This document shows positions 7,301 to 15,647 of a stretch of DNA of 64,000 nucleotides, piece by piece (the stretch's first letter is position 1; each line of letters starts with the position of its first letter). Source of the stretch: RHKX01 sp035759925 (GTDB lineage: Bacteria; Actinomycetota; Thermoleophilia; Solirubrobacterales; 70-9). A program made the position numbers and the translations under genes. The notes below the pieces were generated by a model. The model did no database searches and was not told where the DNA came from. It saw only the letters and a program-made list of their open reading frames with translations. Where the stretch lies: positions 1 to 64,000 of the forward strand of contig DASTTY010000043.1 in assembly GCA_035759925.1 (NCBI GenBank), written 5' to 3'.

Positions 7301-8119
7301 TCAGCCGAGGCCCGTGCAGAAGGCGGCGATCTCGCGCGAGAGCCGTCCTCCCTGCCAAGCCAGGGGGCTCTCCCCCGGCTCCTCGGAGATCAAGCTCGCG
7401 CGCGGCAGCGCCGAGGACCAGGCGGAGGCGATCGCGTGCGGGTGACCGGGATCGGCCTCGTCGTGGCTGGCGACGACGAGCGCCGGCACCTCCAGCGCCG
7501 CGAGCTCGGCGAGGCCTTCGAACGGCAGCGAGCGCGGCACCTCGCGAAGCGCCGTCGCGACCGCGTCGAGGTCGCGATGACGGCCGAGGCGCTCGCGGGC
7601 GATTCGGACGAGCGTGTCGTGCCAATCGGGATTCATCCCGACCTCGTAGGCGGCGATGAAACCGTCGATCCCGTTCTCCTCGAGGCCGGCCGCGAGCTGG
7701 TCCCAGCTTGCCAGCGACCGCTCCTCGAGCGGGACCCCGACGCTCGCCGGGCTGATCAGGACGACCCCGGCCCAGCGCGCCGGATCGCGGAGCGCCAGCG
7801 TCGCGATCGTGTGCGCCCCCATCGAGTGGCCGGCGAGGACCGGGCGCTCGAGCCCGGTCGCGGCGACGATCGCGGCGAGGTCGTCGGCGAGCTGCTCGTA
7901 TACATAACTCCCCTGTGCCCCCGGATCGCTCTCCCCGTGCCCGCGGGCGTCGTAGCGGACGAGCTCGTGGCCGTCCCGGACCAGCGCCCGCGAGCCGTGG
8001 ACCACGAGGTCGCGATGGGCGGTCAGCCCGTGGGCGAGCACGATCGGCGGCCCGGTCCCCTCGCGAGACCCGCGCAGGACGATGCCGTCGGTCTCGACTT
8101 CGAATTCGGCGGCGCTCAA
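7301..8119 (-). CDS. Alpha/beta-hydrolase fold protein
   Basis: A 272-residue protein. IVLAHGLTAHRD holds the oxyanion-hole motif, YDARGHGESD follows, and LAGHSMGAHTIA contains the nucleophile serine near residue 95. VPALVVASHDEADPGH carries the usual acid region. Where most relatives have G-H-S-P-x-W-Q this protein reads GESPLAWQ, so the catalytic histidine seems replaced by glutamate. The TTG start at 8119 shares four bases (TTGA) with the peroxiredoxin stop, indicating coupling. It is the last gene of the cyclophilin-peroxiredoxin-hydrolase operon; the substrate is unknown. Confidence 0.78.
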   Translation of the reverse strand: MSAAEFEVETDGIVLRGSREGTGPPIVLAHGLTAHRDLVVHGSRALVRDGHELVRYDARGHGESDPGAQGSYVYEQLADDLAAIVAATGLERPVLAGHSMGAHTIATLALRDPARWAGVVLISPASVGVPLEERSLASWDQLAAGLEENGIDGFIAAYEVGMNPDWHDTLVRIARERLGRHRDLDAVATALREVPRSLPFEGLAELAALEVPALVVASHDEADPGHPHAIASAWSSALPRASLISEEPGESPLAWQGGRLSREIAAFCTGLG

Positions 8120-8583
8120 GCCGCCGCGCGCGCCCGGTCGAGGGCGGCGTGGAGGTCGTCGGCGTCCTCGAACCCGAGACCGACGAGAGCGACCTTGCGG
8201 TAGCGGATCACGCCCTCGGGATCGATCACGAAGATCGCCCGGCGGACGAAGGCGCCTCCGGGACCGAGGACGCCGTAGGCCTTCGCGACCGACTTGTCGA
8301 CGTCGGCCGCCAGCGGCACGGTCAGGCCATGCTCGGCGATGAACCGCTCGTGCGAGCCGACGTCCTGGGGCGAGATTCCGACCACCTCGGCGTCGAGGTC
8401 GTCGATCTGCTCGCGGCCGTCGCGGTAATTGCAGAACTGTTTCGTGCAGGTAGGCGTGAAGTCCCCCGGGTAGAAGGCCAGGATCACCCAGCGCCCCCGT
8501 CGTTCGGCGAGCGAGAACTCCCCCTCGCCGGTCCACGGCAGCGTGAAGTCCGGCGCGATGTCTCCCCCTCTGGCCTTGGCCAT
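8116..8583 (-). CDS. Peroxiredoxin (Bcp/AhpC-TSA family)
   Basis: A 155-residue thiol peroxidase. The active-site loop FYPGDFTPTCTKQFC carries the peroxidatic cysteine near residue 46 and a second cysteine five residues later, the arrangement of atypical two-cysteine Bcp enzymes. It reduces hydrogen and organic peroxides using thioredoxin. The start is ATG at 8583, one base after the stop of the upstream cyclophilin gene, and the end overlaps the hydrolase start. A second peroxiredoxin is encoded near 48 kb. Confidence 0.88.
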   Translation of the reverse strand: MAKARGGDIAPDFTLPWTGEGEFSLAERRGRWVILAFYPGDFTPTCTKQFCNYRDGREQIDDLDAEVVGISPQDVGSHERFIAEHGLTVPLAADVDKSVAKAYGVLGPGGAFVRRAIFVIDPEGVIRYRKVALVGLGFEDADDLHAALDRARAAA

Positions 8584-8584
8584 G

Positions 8585-9262
8585 TCAGCCCTCCGGGGTA
8601 GCGGACTCGATCACGACCGTCTGGGTGGGCGGGCCGTCGGCGCCGGGAGTCCCGAGCGCGTCGATTGCCTCGACCGTGTCCATCCCATCGGTCACCTTGC
8701 CGACCAGAGCGTAATCGGGTGGCAGTCCGGCGTCCGCACCGGTGACGACGTAGAACTGGCTTCCCGAGCGTCCCGGCGGTTCGACCTGGCTCTTCGCCAT
8801 CGCGACGATGCCCTTCGTGTAGGAGAGATCGGACGGCGGCTTCTCGTCGACGTGATAGCCGGGCCCGCCGGTGCCCGCCCGGTTCGGGTCCGTCCCGAGC
8901 GGGTCCCCGCCTTGGATCACGAAACCGGGGACGACGCGGTGGAAGACCGTGTCGTCGTAGAAGCCCCTCTCCGCCAGGTACTGGAACGAGGCGTCCGTTT
9001 TCGGGGCGCGGTCGTCGAAGCTGACCGTGAAGCTGCCACAGCTCGTCTCGAAGGTGACACCGTCGGCGGACGGCTCGTCCTGCTTCGGTGGCGGCAGGTC
9101 GGCGTTCTTCTTGACCGGCGGCGTATCGACGCTCTCGCAGGGGCTGCCGCCGGTGGTCGCGTCCGCCTCGGTGGCCGAGCTGTCGTCGCTGCCGCCGCAG
9201 GCCGCGAGCAGCGCGCCGCAGGCGAGGATCACGGCGAGCAGCGGCCAGGTCCGGTTCAGCAC
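8585..9262 (-). CDS. Cyclophilin-type peptidyl-prolyl isomerase, lipoprotein
   Basis: A 225-residue protein. The N-terminus has a lipobox, ALLAAC near residue 21, so it is probably lipidated and held on the outer face of the membrane. A serine/threonine- and proline-rich linker follows. The cyclophilin domain shows VFHRVVPGFVIQGGDP (catalytic arginine), SGSQFYVV and ALVGKVTDGMD. It accelerates proline isomerisation during folding of exported proteins. The GTG start at 9262 follows a TAGGCT box by seven bases. It heads the operon with peroxiredoxin and hydrolase. Confidence 0.88.
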   Translation of the reverse strand: MLNRTWPLLAVILACGALLAACGGSDDSSATEADATTGGSPCESVDTPPVKKNADLPPPKQDEPSADGVTFETSCGSFTVSFDDRAPKTDASFQYLAERGFYDDTVFHRVVPGFVIQGGDPLGTDPNRAGTGGPGYHVDEKPPSDLSYTKGIVAMAKSQVEPPGRSGSQFYVVTGADAGLPPDYALVGKVTDGMDTVEAIDALGTPGADGPPTQTVVIESATPEG

Positions 9263-9269
9263 GCGCGGC

Positions 9270-9275
9270 AGCCTA
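9270..9275 (-). promoter_or_regulatory. -10 box for leaderless cyclophilin operon
   Basis: TAGGCT on the minus strand, seven bases before the GTG at 9262. Confidence 0.48.
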
Positions 9276-9296
9276 GCGGGTTGCGATCATGGCGCC

Positions 9297-9971
9297 GTGG
9301 CGATCCCACCCCAGCGCAGCGATCCCGACGATCGCGCCTCCGGCCCCCCGACCCGGGTCAAGCTGATCGGCCGGGCCCTGAACGCGACGGTCGCCCGCGC
9401 GCCCTGGCTCTGGCCGGTCCTGAAGGGGCCGATGACCTCGTACTTCGACGGCCTGGCCGGCACCTGGGACGAGCGGACGGGTGCGCCGGGGCCGGACCAC
9501 CTCGCACCGCTCGCGGTCGCCGTGACGATGATCGACCGGCGGCCCGAGCGAGCGCTCGACATCGGGACCGGGACGGGCGTCGCCGCCCTGTTCGTCGCCC
9601 GCGAGTTCCCCTACGCGTCGGTGCGCGGTGTCGACGTCTCCGAGGAGATGATCCGCCGCGCCAAGGCCAAGGTCGGGCTCGATCCCGAAGGGCGGGTCGC
9701 CTTCCAGGTCGCCGACTCCTCCTCGCTCCCCTACGGCGACGGCGACTTCGACCTGGTGACGCTGCTGAACATGCCGCCGTTCTTCGCCGAGATCGCCCGC
9801 GTCCTCCGCCATGGCGGCCACGCGATCGTCGCCGCCAGCTCCGGCGATCGGACGCCGTTCTACACGCCCGACTCGGTGCTGGCCCGGGGATTCGGGCGGC
9901 ACGGGATGTCGACCGTCAAGACCGGCCGGATCGGCAACGGCTCCTGGTTCGTCGCCCGCAAGGGAGACTGA
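9297..9971 (+). CDS. Class I SAM-dependent methyltransferase
   Basis: A 224-residue protein. ALDIGTGTGVAALFVA near residue 85 is motif I (SAM binding). VRGVDVSEEMIRRA is motif II, and ARVLRHGGHAIVAASS is the later strand-4/5 region. The N-terminal 60 residues (including KGPMTSYFDGLAGTWDERTG) resemble UbiE/Coq5-type enzymes that act on lipid or quinone substrates. GTG at 9297 is chosen because the upstream reading frame overlaps the divergent cyclophilin gene. It lies 6 bases before the lipid kinase gene and may modify a lipid; the substrate is not known. Confidence 0.78.
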   Translation: MAIPPQRSDPDDRASGPPTRVKLIGRALNATVARAPWLWPVLKGPMTSYFDGLAGTWDERTGAPGPDHLAPLAVAVTMIDRRPERALDIGTGTGVAALFVAREFPYASVRGVDVSEEMIRRAKAKVGLDPEGRVAFQVADSSSLPYGDGDFDLVTLLNMPPFFAEIARVLRHGGHAIVAASSGDRTPFYTPDSVLARGFGRHGMSTVKTGRIGNGSWFVARKGD

Positions 9972-9977
9972 GCACGC

Positions 9978-10880
9978 GTGGCCGATCCCGCTCCGGCGAC
10001 CGCCTACTGCCTGCTCGTCAATCCCTCGGCCGGATCGGGCCGGGCGCAGAAGCGCCTGCCGGAGATCCGCTCCGAGCTCGACCGGCGCGGGATGCAGTAC
10101 CGGATCGTGATGACGACGGGGATCGAGCACGGCTGCCGGGAGGCGCTCGCCGCCGCCGAGCGCGACGAGGTGCCGGTCGTCGTCAGCGGCGACGGGCTGA
10201 TCGGCAAGGTCGGCGGCGCGCTCGCCGGCTCCGCGGCGCCGCTCGGCATCATCCCCGGCGGACGCGGCAACGACCTCGCACGCGTCGTCGGGATTCCGAC
10301 GGACCCCGCCGGCGCGGTTGCGGTGCTCGCCGCCGGCAGCCGCCGGCGGATCGACGTCGGCGAGGCGAACGGGGAGCGCTTCCTCTGCATCGCGAGCTGC
10401 GGCTTCGACTCCGACGCGAATCGGATCGCGAACGAGACGACGGCGATCGGCGGTCCGCTCGTCTACGCCTATGCGGCCGTCAAGGCGCTCTGGCAGTGGC
10501 GTCCCGCCGAGTTCACGGTGACGGTCGACGGCGAGGCGACGAGCGTTCGCGGCTACTCCGTCGCCGTCGCCAACTCGCAGGCGTACGGCGGCGGGATGTT
10601 CGTGGCTCCCCAGGCGCGCCTCGACGACGGCCTCCTCGATGTGGTGATCACCGGCGACGCCCCGAAGCGCAGGTTCCTGACCGGGCTTCCGCAGGTCTTC
10701 AAGGGCACACACATCGAGCGGGACGACGTGATCACGCTGCGCGGCCGGGTCGTCGATGTCGATGCCGATCGCCCCTTCGACGTCTACGCCGACGGTGACG
10801 TGCTGACCGGCCTGCCGATGCGGGTCGGCCTTCTCGACGACGCGCTCGAGCTGATCGCCCCGCCGGCCGGAGCGCCGTGA
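9978..10880 (+). CDS. Diacylglycerol kinase-family lipid kinase
   Basis: A 300-residue protein. LLVNPSAGSGRAQKRLPEI opens the DAGK catalytic domain, and IIPGGRGNDLARVVGIP is the second nucleotide motif. The glycine motif reads VVSGDGLIGKVGGALAG instead of the usual GGDGTxNEV, so the exact nucleotide loop is unusual. The C-terminal domain holds VANSQAYGGGMFVAPQARLDDGLLDVV and DVYADGDV, typical of bacterial lipid kinases. It probably phosphorylates diacylglycerol or a related lipid at the membrane. An AGGGAG ribosome site precedes the GTG start. Its last four bases overlap murT. Confidence 0.85.
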   Translation: MADPAPATAYCLLVNPSAGSGRAQKRLPEIRSELDRRGMQYRIVMTTGIEHGCREALAAAERDEVPVVVSGDGLIGKVGGALAGSAAPLGIIPGGRGNDLARVVGIPTDPAGAVAVLAAGSRRRIDVGEANGERFLCIASCGFDSDANRIANETTAIGGPLVYAYAAVKALWQWRPAEFTVTVDGEATSVRGYSVAVANSQAYGGGMFVAPQARLDDGLLDVVITGDAPKRRFLTGLPQVFKGTHIERDDVITLRGRVVDVDADRPFDVYADGDVLTGLPMRVGLLDDALELIAPPAGAP

Positions 10881-12274
10881 GCAGCGAGCGACGCAGGGGC
10901 TTGTTCGCTGCGAAGGTCGCCGCCGCGCGCGCGATCGGCGCGCTGAGCCGGCGCAGTGGCCGCGGCGGCGGGACGACCCTGCCCGGCCGTTTCCTGCTGC
11001 GGATCGCTCCGGACGCGATCGGCAGGCTCGGCGCCGGCCTCGAGCGCTCGCGAACGATCATCAGCGCGACGAACGGCAAGACGACGACGGCGGGAATGCT
11101 GGCGTCCGCGCTCCATGCCGCCGGTCGCGACCCGGTCCACAACCGGGCCGGATCGAACATGGCCTGGGGCGTCGCGACGGCGCTGCTCGACGGTGGCGGT
11201 GACGAGGGCCTCTTCGAGGTCGACGAGGCATGGCTGCCGAGCGTCGCCGACGAGCTCGCGCCGACGCTGCTCGTCCTCGGCAACCTATTCCGCGACCAGC
11301 TCGACCGCTACGGCGAGCTCGAACGTCTCGCCGACCAGTGGGCCGCCGTGGTCGCCGGGCGCGAAGGCCGAACCGGCCTCGTCCTCAACGCCGACGACCC
11401 GTTGATCGCCGACCTCGGCCGCGACCGCGAGCTGCGCCGTCGCGAGGGAGTCACGTTCTTCGGCATCGAAGATCCCGCCCAGGCCGTCCCGGAGCTCCAG
11501 CATGCGTTCGACGCCAAGCATTGCCGCCGCTGCGGGGCCCCGTATCGCTACGAGCGCGCCTTCGTCGGCCACCTCGGCCATTACCGCTGTCCGAACTGCG
11601 GCGCCGATCGTCCTGCGCCCGACGTCTACGCGACCGGCATCGAGCTGCAGGGGATCAGCGGCTCGCGGTTCCGGGTCCGGACCGGGGACGGCGAGCTCAC
11701 GATCGACCTGCCGCTGCCCGGGCTCTACAACGTCTACAACGCGCTGGCCGCGATCGCCGCCGCGGGGCGGCTCGGCATCGCCGGCGAGCAGATCAGCGCC
11801 GGCCTGCAATCGGTTCGCGCCGCGTTCGGACGGGTCGAGACGATCGCAATCGGCGAGCGGTCGCTGGCGATCCTGCTGATCAAGAACCCCGCCGGCGCCA
11901 ACGAGGTCCTGCGAACCCTGAGGCTCGAGGCCGAGCAGAGCGGCGGCCGTCTCGATCTCTGGCTCGCTCTCAACGACCGGATCGCCGACGGACGCGATGT
12001 CTCCTGGATCTGGGACGCGGACTTCGACTTGCTCGCCGATTCCGCTGGGCGGATCCACTGCACCGGCACGCGCGCCGCCGAGATGGCGCTTCGGCTCAAG
12101 TACGCCGGCTGGCCGACGGACCGGATCGAGGTCGTCGCAGGGATCCCCGACTCGCTCGACAGGGCGCTTGCCGCCGCCGACCAGCGCCTCTTCGCGCTCC
12201 CGACCTACACGGCGCTGATCGAGCTGCGCACCCTGCTCGCCAAACGCGGCCTCGCGACGGAGTTCTGGCGATGA
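10877..12274 (+). CDS. murT: Lipid II isoglutaminyl synthase, Mur-ligase subunit MurT
   Basis: A 465-residue protein. TIISATNGKTTTAGMLASAL near residue 60 is the Mur-ligase ATP loop. RAGSNMAWGVATALL follows, as in MurT. Near residue 215 the insert CRRCGAPYRYERAF...YRCPNCGADRP carries four cysteines that bind zinc in MurT. The C-terminal DUF1727 region (LIKNPAGANEVLRTL, LALNDRIADGRDVSWIWD) is diagnostic. With GatD it amidates the D-glutamate of lipid II. Start and stop both overlap neighbours by four bases, but the next gene is a methyltransferase, not gatD. Confidence 0.93.
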   Translation: MSSERRRGLFAAKVAAARAIGALSRRSGRGGGTTLPGRFLLRIAPDAIGRLGAGLERSRTIISATNGKTTTAGMLASALHAAGRDPVHNRAGSNMAWGVATALLDGGGDEGLFEVDEAWLPSVADELAPTLLVLGNLFRDQLDRYGELERLADQWAAVVAGREGRTGLVLNADDPLIADLGRDRELRRREGVTFFGIEDPAQAVPELQHAFDAKHCRRCGAPYRYERAFVGHLGHYRCPNCGADRPAPDVYATGIELQGISGSRFRVRTGDGELTIDLPLPGLYNVYNALAAIAAAGRLGIAGEQISAGLQSVRAAFGRVETIAIGERSLAILLIKNPAGANEVLRTLRLEAEQSGGRLDLWLALNDRIADGRDVSWIWDADFDLLADSAGRIHCTGTRAAEMALRLKYAGWPTDRIEVVAGIPDSLDRALAAADQRLFALPTYTALIELRTLLAKRGLATEFWR

Positions 12275-13044
12275 CTGCGCGGCTCGGCGGCGGGCGCCGC
12301 ACCTCGCCCCCAGCCGGCGGCGACCCGGTCGCCTGGCACGACGCCGAGCACGGCGGCTTCGCGGCTGACCTCGAGCTGTTCGAGCGGCTCGCCGGCGAGC
12401 GCCCCGGCGGCGTCCTCGACCTCGGTGCCGGGACCGGGCGGGTCGCGCTGCCGCTGGCCGCCGCCGGACACCCGGTGACCGCCGTCGACACCGACCCGGC
12501 GGTCCTGGCGGCGCTCGCGCAGCGGGCCGCCGATCGCAGCCTGCCCGTCGAGACGGTCCGCGGCGACGCCCGCGACCTCGACCTCGGCCGGAGGTTCCCG
12601 CTGATCCTGGCGCCGATGCAGCTCCTCCACATCGCCGGCGGGTCAGCGGGGCGCCGCGGCTTGCTCGCCGCCGTCGCTCGCCATCTCGAGCGCGAGGGGC
12701 GGCTCTGTGCGGTCGTGATCGAGGAACCGCTGCCGACCGGCACAGGTCGGCCCGATCCGGTCCCCGACGTCCGCGAGGTCGATGGCTGGGTCCACTCGAG
12801 CCTGCCGACCGAGATCCGGATCGAGGAGCAGGCGATCACGATGATCCGCCTCCGCCAGCTCGTGGCGCCGGATGGGACCCTGACCGAGACGACGCACACG
12901 ATCCACCTCGACCGCTTCACGCTTGCCGAGCTCGACCGCGACGCCGATGCCGCCGGGCTCTGGATCGTCGGCTGCGAGCGGGTCCCGAGCACGATCGAGT
13001 TCGAGGACTCGCTGGCGGTCTACATGGAGGTGCGCGATGGCTGA
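12271..13044 (+). CDS. Class I SAM-dependent methyltransferase between murT and gatD
   Basis: A 257-residue protein. VLDLGAGTGRVALPLAAAG near residue 47 is the SAM-binding motif and VTAVDTDPAVLAAL is motif II. FPLILAPMQLLHIAGG is the post-I/motif IV region. The C-terminal half is beta-rich (GWVHSSLPTEIRIEEQAITMIRLRQ) and resembles small-molecule methyltransferases. Its ATG overlaps the murT stop (ATGA) and its end overlaps the gatD start by eight bases, so it is translated with them. A role in modifying lipid II or a cell-wall intermediate is inference from position only. Confidence 0.8.
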   Translation: MTARLGGGRRTSPPAGGDPVAWHDAEHGGFAADLELFERLAGERPGGVLDLGAGTGRVALPLAAAGHPVTAVDTDPAVLAALAQRAADRSLPVETVRGDARDLDLGRRFPLILAPMQLLHIAGGSAGRRGLLAAVARHLEREGRLCAVVIEEPLPTGTGRPDPVPDVREVDGWVHSSLPTEIRIEEQAITMIRLRQLVAPDGTLTETTHTIHLDRFTLAELDRDADAAGLWIVGCERVPSTIEFEDSLAVYMEVRDG

Positions 13045-13780
13045 GCTACGGCTGCTGGCCCTCTATCCGGAGCAGATGAACATCTACGCCGACCGCGGCA
13101 ACGTGCTGTTCCTGCAACGCCGCTGCGAGTGGCGCGGGATCGGCTTCAGCTATGTGGCCGCCGGGGCGGGCGAGCGGTTCGATCCCGATGCGCACGACCT
13201 CATCTACATCGGCGGCGGCCAGGACCGCGACCAGCGGATGGTCGCTGCCGATCTGCTCGCGACCAAGCGAGACGCGATCGAGGCTGCGATCGCCGCCGGC
13301 GTCGCCGGTCTCGCGGTCTGCGGCGGCTACCAGCTCCTCGGCTCGTCCTACCAGCTCGGCGAGGAGCGCATCGAAGGCCTCGGCGTGGCGCCACTCCACA
13401 CGGTCCGCGAGCCCGGGCCCCGACTGATCGGCAACGTCTCGATCGAGGTCGACCTCGGCTCCGGCCCCCGCGTGCTCGCCGGCTTCGAGAACCACGGCGG
13501 CCGCACCTACATCGACTCCGGCGGCGAGCCGCTCGGCCGCGTCCTCCACGGTCACGGCAACAACGGCCGCGACGGCCTCGAAGGGATCGTCCGCGGGAAC
13601 CTGATCGGGACCTATCTGCACGGTCCGCTCCTGCCGAAGAACGCCTGGCTGGCCGACGAGCTGATCGCCCGGGCGATCGAGCGCCGCGAAGGCACCCGGC
13701 CGGAGCTCGCCCCGCTCGACGACCGCTTCGAGGACGCCGCTCACGCCGATGCCGAGCGCGTCGCCGCCAGCGATCGGTGA
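13037..13780 (+). CDS. gatD: Lipid II isoglutaminyl synthase, glutaminase subunit GatD
   Basis: A 247-residue class I glutamine amidotransferase of the CobB/CobQ type. MNIYADRGNVLFLQRRCEWRG near the N-terminus and YIGGGQDRDQRM are typical of GatD. AVCGGYQLLGSSYQLG holds the nucleophile cysteine near residue 95. GTYLHGPLLPKNAWLAD carries the catalytic histidine near residue 195. It releases ammonia from glutamine for MurT. The ATG at 13037 lies inside the end of the methyltransferase gene. It is the final gene of this operon. Confidence 0.92.
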   Translation: MAELRLLALYPEQMNIYADRGNVLFLQRRCEWRGIGFSYVAAGAGERFDPDAHDLIYIGGGQDRDQRMVAADLLATKRDAIEAAIAAGVAGLAVCGGYQLLGSSYQLGEERIEGLGVAPLHTVREPGPRLIGNVSIEVDLGSGPRVLAGFENHGGRTYIDSGGEPLGRVLHGHGNNGRDGLEGIVRGNLIGTYLHGPLLPKNAWLADELIARAIERREGTRPELAPLDDRFEDAAHADAERVAASDR

Positions 13781-13805
13781 CCCTGGCCGCGGATGACCGA
13801 CTGGA

Positions 13806-14240
13806 TCAGGCCACCCCGCTCGAGCCGAACCCGAGCTCACCGCGGGCGCTGTCGGCGAGCGTCACCGCCTCGACCGGATCGACCTCGGCGAACGGCGTGA
13901 CCAGGAGCTGCGCGATCCGGTCGCCGGGCTCGATCTCGAAGCCGTGCTCGCGATCGGTGTTGAGCAGCAGGATGCGGAGCTCGCCCCGGTAGCCGGAGTC
14001 GATCAGCCCGGGCGCGTTGACCATCGAGATCCCGTGACGGAGCGCGAGCCCCGAGCGCGGCAGCACGAGCCCGGCGTGACCGGCGGGAATCTCGACCGCC
14101 ACGCCGGTCCCGATCGACGCCCTCTCCCCCGGCCCGAGCAGCGCCGGCTCAGCGGCCCGCAGATCGAGGCCGGCGTCGCCGGGATTCGCCCGCGACGGAA
14201 GCACGGCGCCGGGCTCGAGCAGGCGGACCTTCAGCTCCAC
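13806..14240 (-). CDS. dut: Deoxyuridine 5'-triphosphate nucleotidohydrolase (dUTPase)
   Basis: A 144-residue trimeric dUTPase. The five motifs are visible in order: NPGDAGLDLRA, LPRSGLALRHG, PGLIDSGYRGELRI with the catalytic aspartate, GDRIAQLLV, and the C-terminal glycine-rich arm ARGELGFGSSG. It hydrolyses dUTP to dUMP, keeping uracil out of DNA and supplying dTMP synthesis. GTG at 14240 is the start, four bases after the hflX stop, so the two are probably cotranscribed. Confidence 0.95.
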   Translation of the reverse strand: MELKVRLLEPGAVLPSRANPGDAGLDLRAAEPALLGPGERASIGTGVAVEIPAGHAGLVLPRSGLALRHGISMVNAPGLIDSGYRGELRILLLNTDREHGFEIEPGDRIAQLLVTPFAEVDPVEAVTLADSARGELGFGSSGVA

Positions 14241-14244
14241 GCCC

Positions 14245-15573
14245 TCAGGCGGCCCTGCCGTTGACGGACCAGGCGCTGAAGCGATGCGTCAGGCTGCGCG
14301 GCACCCGCGCCTTGACCAGCACCCCGTCCTCGCGGTCCTCGCGGTCGACCTGACCGGCGATCTCGTGCAGCTCGTTGAGCGTGGCGCCCTCGCCGTAGGG
14401 GATCAACAGCTCGACCCGCTCGAGGGTCTTCGCGAAGGCATTCTCGATCGCGTCGAGGAGCGCCTCGACTCCCTCTCCCGTCGTCGCCGAGACGCCGACG
14501 GCGCCGCGACGGCCGACGAGGAGGTCCCGGCGGGCGTCCTCGTCGAGGAGGTCGATCTTGTTGAACGCGACGACGCGCGGCGTGTTGCCGGCGCCGATCT
14601 CCTCGAGCACGGAGTCGACGGCGCGCATCGCCGCGTCGCGGGACGCCGACGGCTCCGAGCCGTCGACGACGTGCACGATCAGGTCGGCCAGAGTCGTCTC
14701 CTCGAGGGTCGCCTTGAAAGCGTCGACGAGCTGATGGGGGAGCTTGCGGATGAAGCCGACGGTGTCGGTGAGCAGGTACTTGCGGCCGCCGTGCTCGAAC
14801 GACCGCGTCGTCGGGTCGAGCGTGTGGAACAGCCGATCGCCGACGCTGACGCCGGCGCCGGTCACGGCGTTGAGCAGCGTCGACTTGCCGGCGTTGGTGT
14901 AGCCGGCGAGAGCCACGGTCGGGATCGCCGAGCGCTCGCGCTCGGCCCGCATCGTCCCGCGGCTGCGCTCGACGACGCGCAGCTCCCGCCTCAGTGCGGC
15001 GATCCGGTCGCGGGCGAGCCGGCGGTCGGTCTCGATCTGCGACTCGCCCGGTCCCCGGGTGCCGATGCCGCCGTCCATGCGGCCGGCGCCGAGCCGCTCG
15101 AGATGCGTCCAGAGCCCGCGCATGCGGGCGAGGTTGTACTCGAGCTGCGCGAGCTCGACCTGGAGCTTTCCGGCCGCGCTGTGGGCGTGGTCGGCGAAGA
15201 TGTCGAGGATGATCGCCGTCCGGTCGATGACCGGCACGCGGAGGGCGCTCTCGAGGTTGCGCTCCTGCCGCGGCGCGAGCTCGTCATCGCAGGCGACGAG
15301 GTTGGCGTCGACCTGCTTGATCTCGGCCTTCAGCTCGTCGAGCTTGCCGCGCCCGAAGTAGCGGTCCGGGTCGGGTTCGGCGCGCTGCTGGACCATCCGA
15401 GCCTCGGTCGCGACGCCGGCGGTGCGGAGCAGCTCGCTGAGCTCGTCGAGCTCGGCGTCCTCACCGGGAGTCCCCCTGACGACGCCGATCGCAACGGCGC
15501 GCTGACGCGCCCGCGGGTTGCGGATCCCGCCGCGGTCGCCATCGACTCGCGCTGGGTCGCCGTTGCCGTTCAT
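14245..15573 (-). CDS. hflX: Ribosome-associated GTPase HflX
   Basis: A 442-residue protein. The N-terminal HflX domain includes DPDRYFGRGKLDEL and IILDIFADHAHSAAGKLQVE. A helical linker with GIGTRGPGESQIETDRR follows. The G domain has VALAGYTNAGKSTLLNAV (P loop), DTVGFIRKLPHQLVDAF (G3) and AFNKIDLL (G4). HflX splits stalled or hibernating ribosomes. ATG at 15573 is chosen because a TACACT box lies seven bases upstream, between this gene and the divergent phosphatase. Confidence 0.93.
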   Translation of the reverse strand: MNGNGDPARVDGDRGGIRNPRARQRAVAIGVVRGTPGEDAELDELSELLRTAGVATEARMVQQRAEPDPDRYFGRGKLDELKAEIKQVDANLVACDDELAPRQERNLESALRVPVIDRTAIILDIFADHAHSAAGKLQVELAQLEYNLARMRGLWTHLERLGAGRMDGGIGTRGPGESQIETDRRLARDRIAALRRELRVVERSRGTMRAERERSAIPTVALAGYTNAGKSTLLNAVTGAGVSVGDRLFHTLDPTTRSFEHGGRKYLLTDTVGFIRKLPHQLVDAFKATLEETTLADLIVHVVDGSEPSASRDAAMRAVDSVLEEIGAGNTPRVVAFNKIDLLDEDARRDLLVGRRGAVGVSATTGEGVEALLDAIENAFAKTLERVELLIPYGEGATLNELHEIAGQVDREDREDGVLVKARVPRSLTHRFSAWSVNGRAA

Positions 15574-15580
15574 CCGTCCA

Positions 15581-15586
15581 AGTGTA
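15581..15586 (-). promoter_or_regulatory. -10 box for leaderless hflX-dut
   Basis: TACACT on the minus strand, seven bases upstream of the ATG at 15573. Confidence 0.5.
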
Positions 15587-15607
15587 GGAGTACCCGCCGA
15601 GGGTGGA

Positions 15608-15613
15608 TAGGCT
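15608..15613 (+). promoter_or_regulatory. -10 box of HAD phosphatase gene
   Basis: TAGGCT about 35 bases upstream of the TTG at 15648. It leaves a leader with a GGAGG ribosome site at 15638-15642, and so argues against the in-frame GTG at 15603. Confidence 0.42.
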
Positions 15614-15647
15614 CCCGCCTTTCCCAGACCGCTGCCCGGAGGCCACG

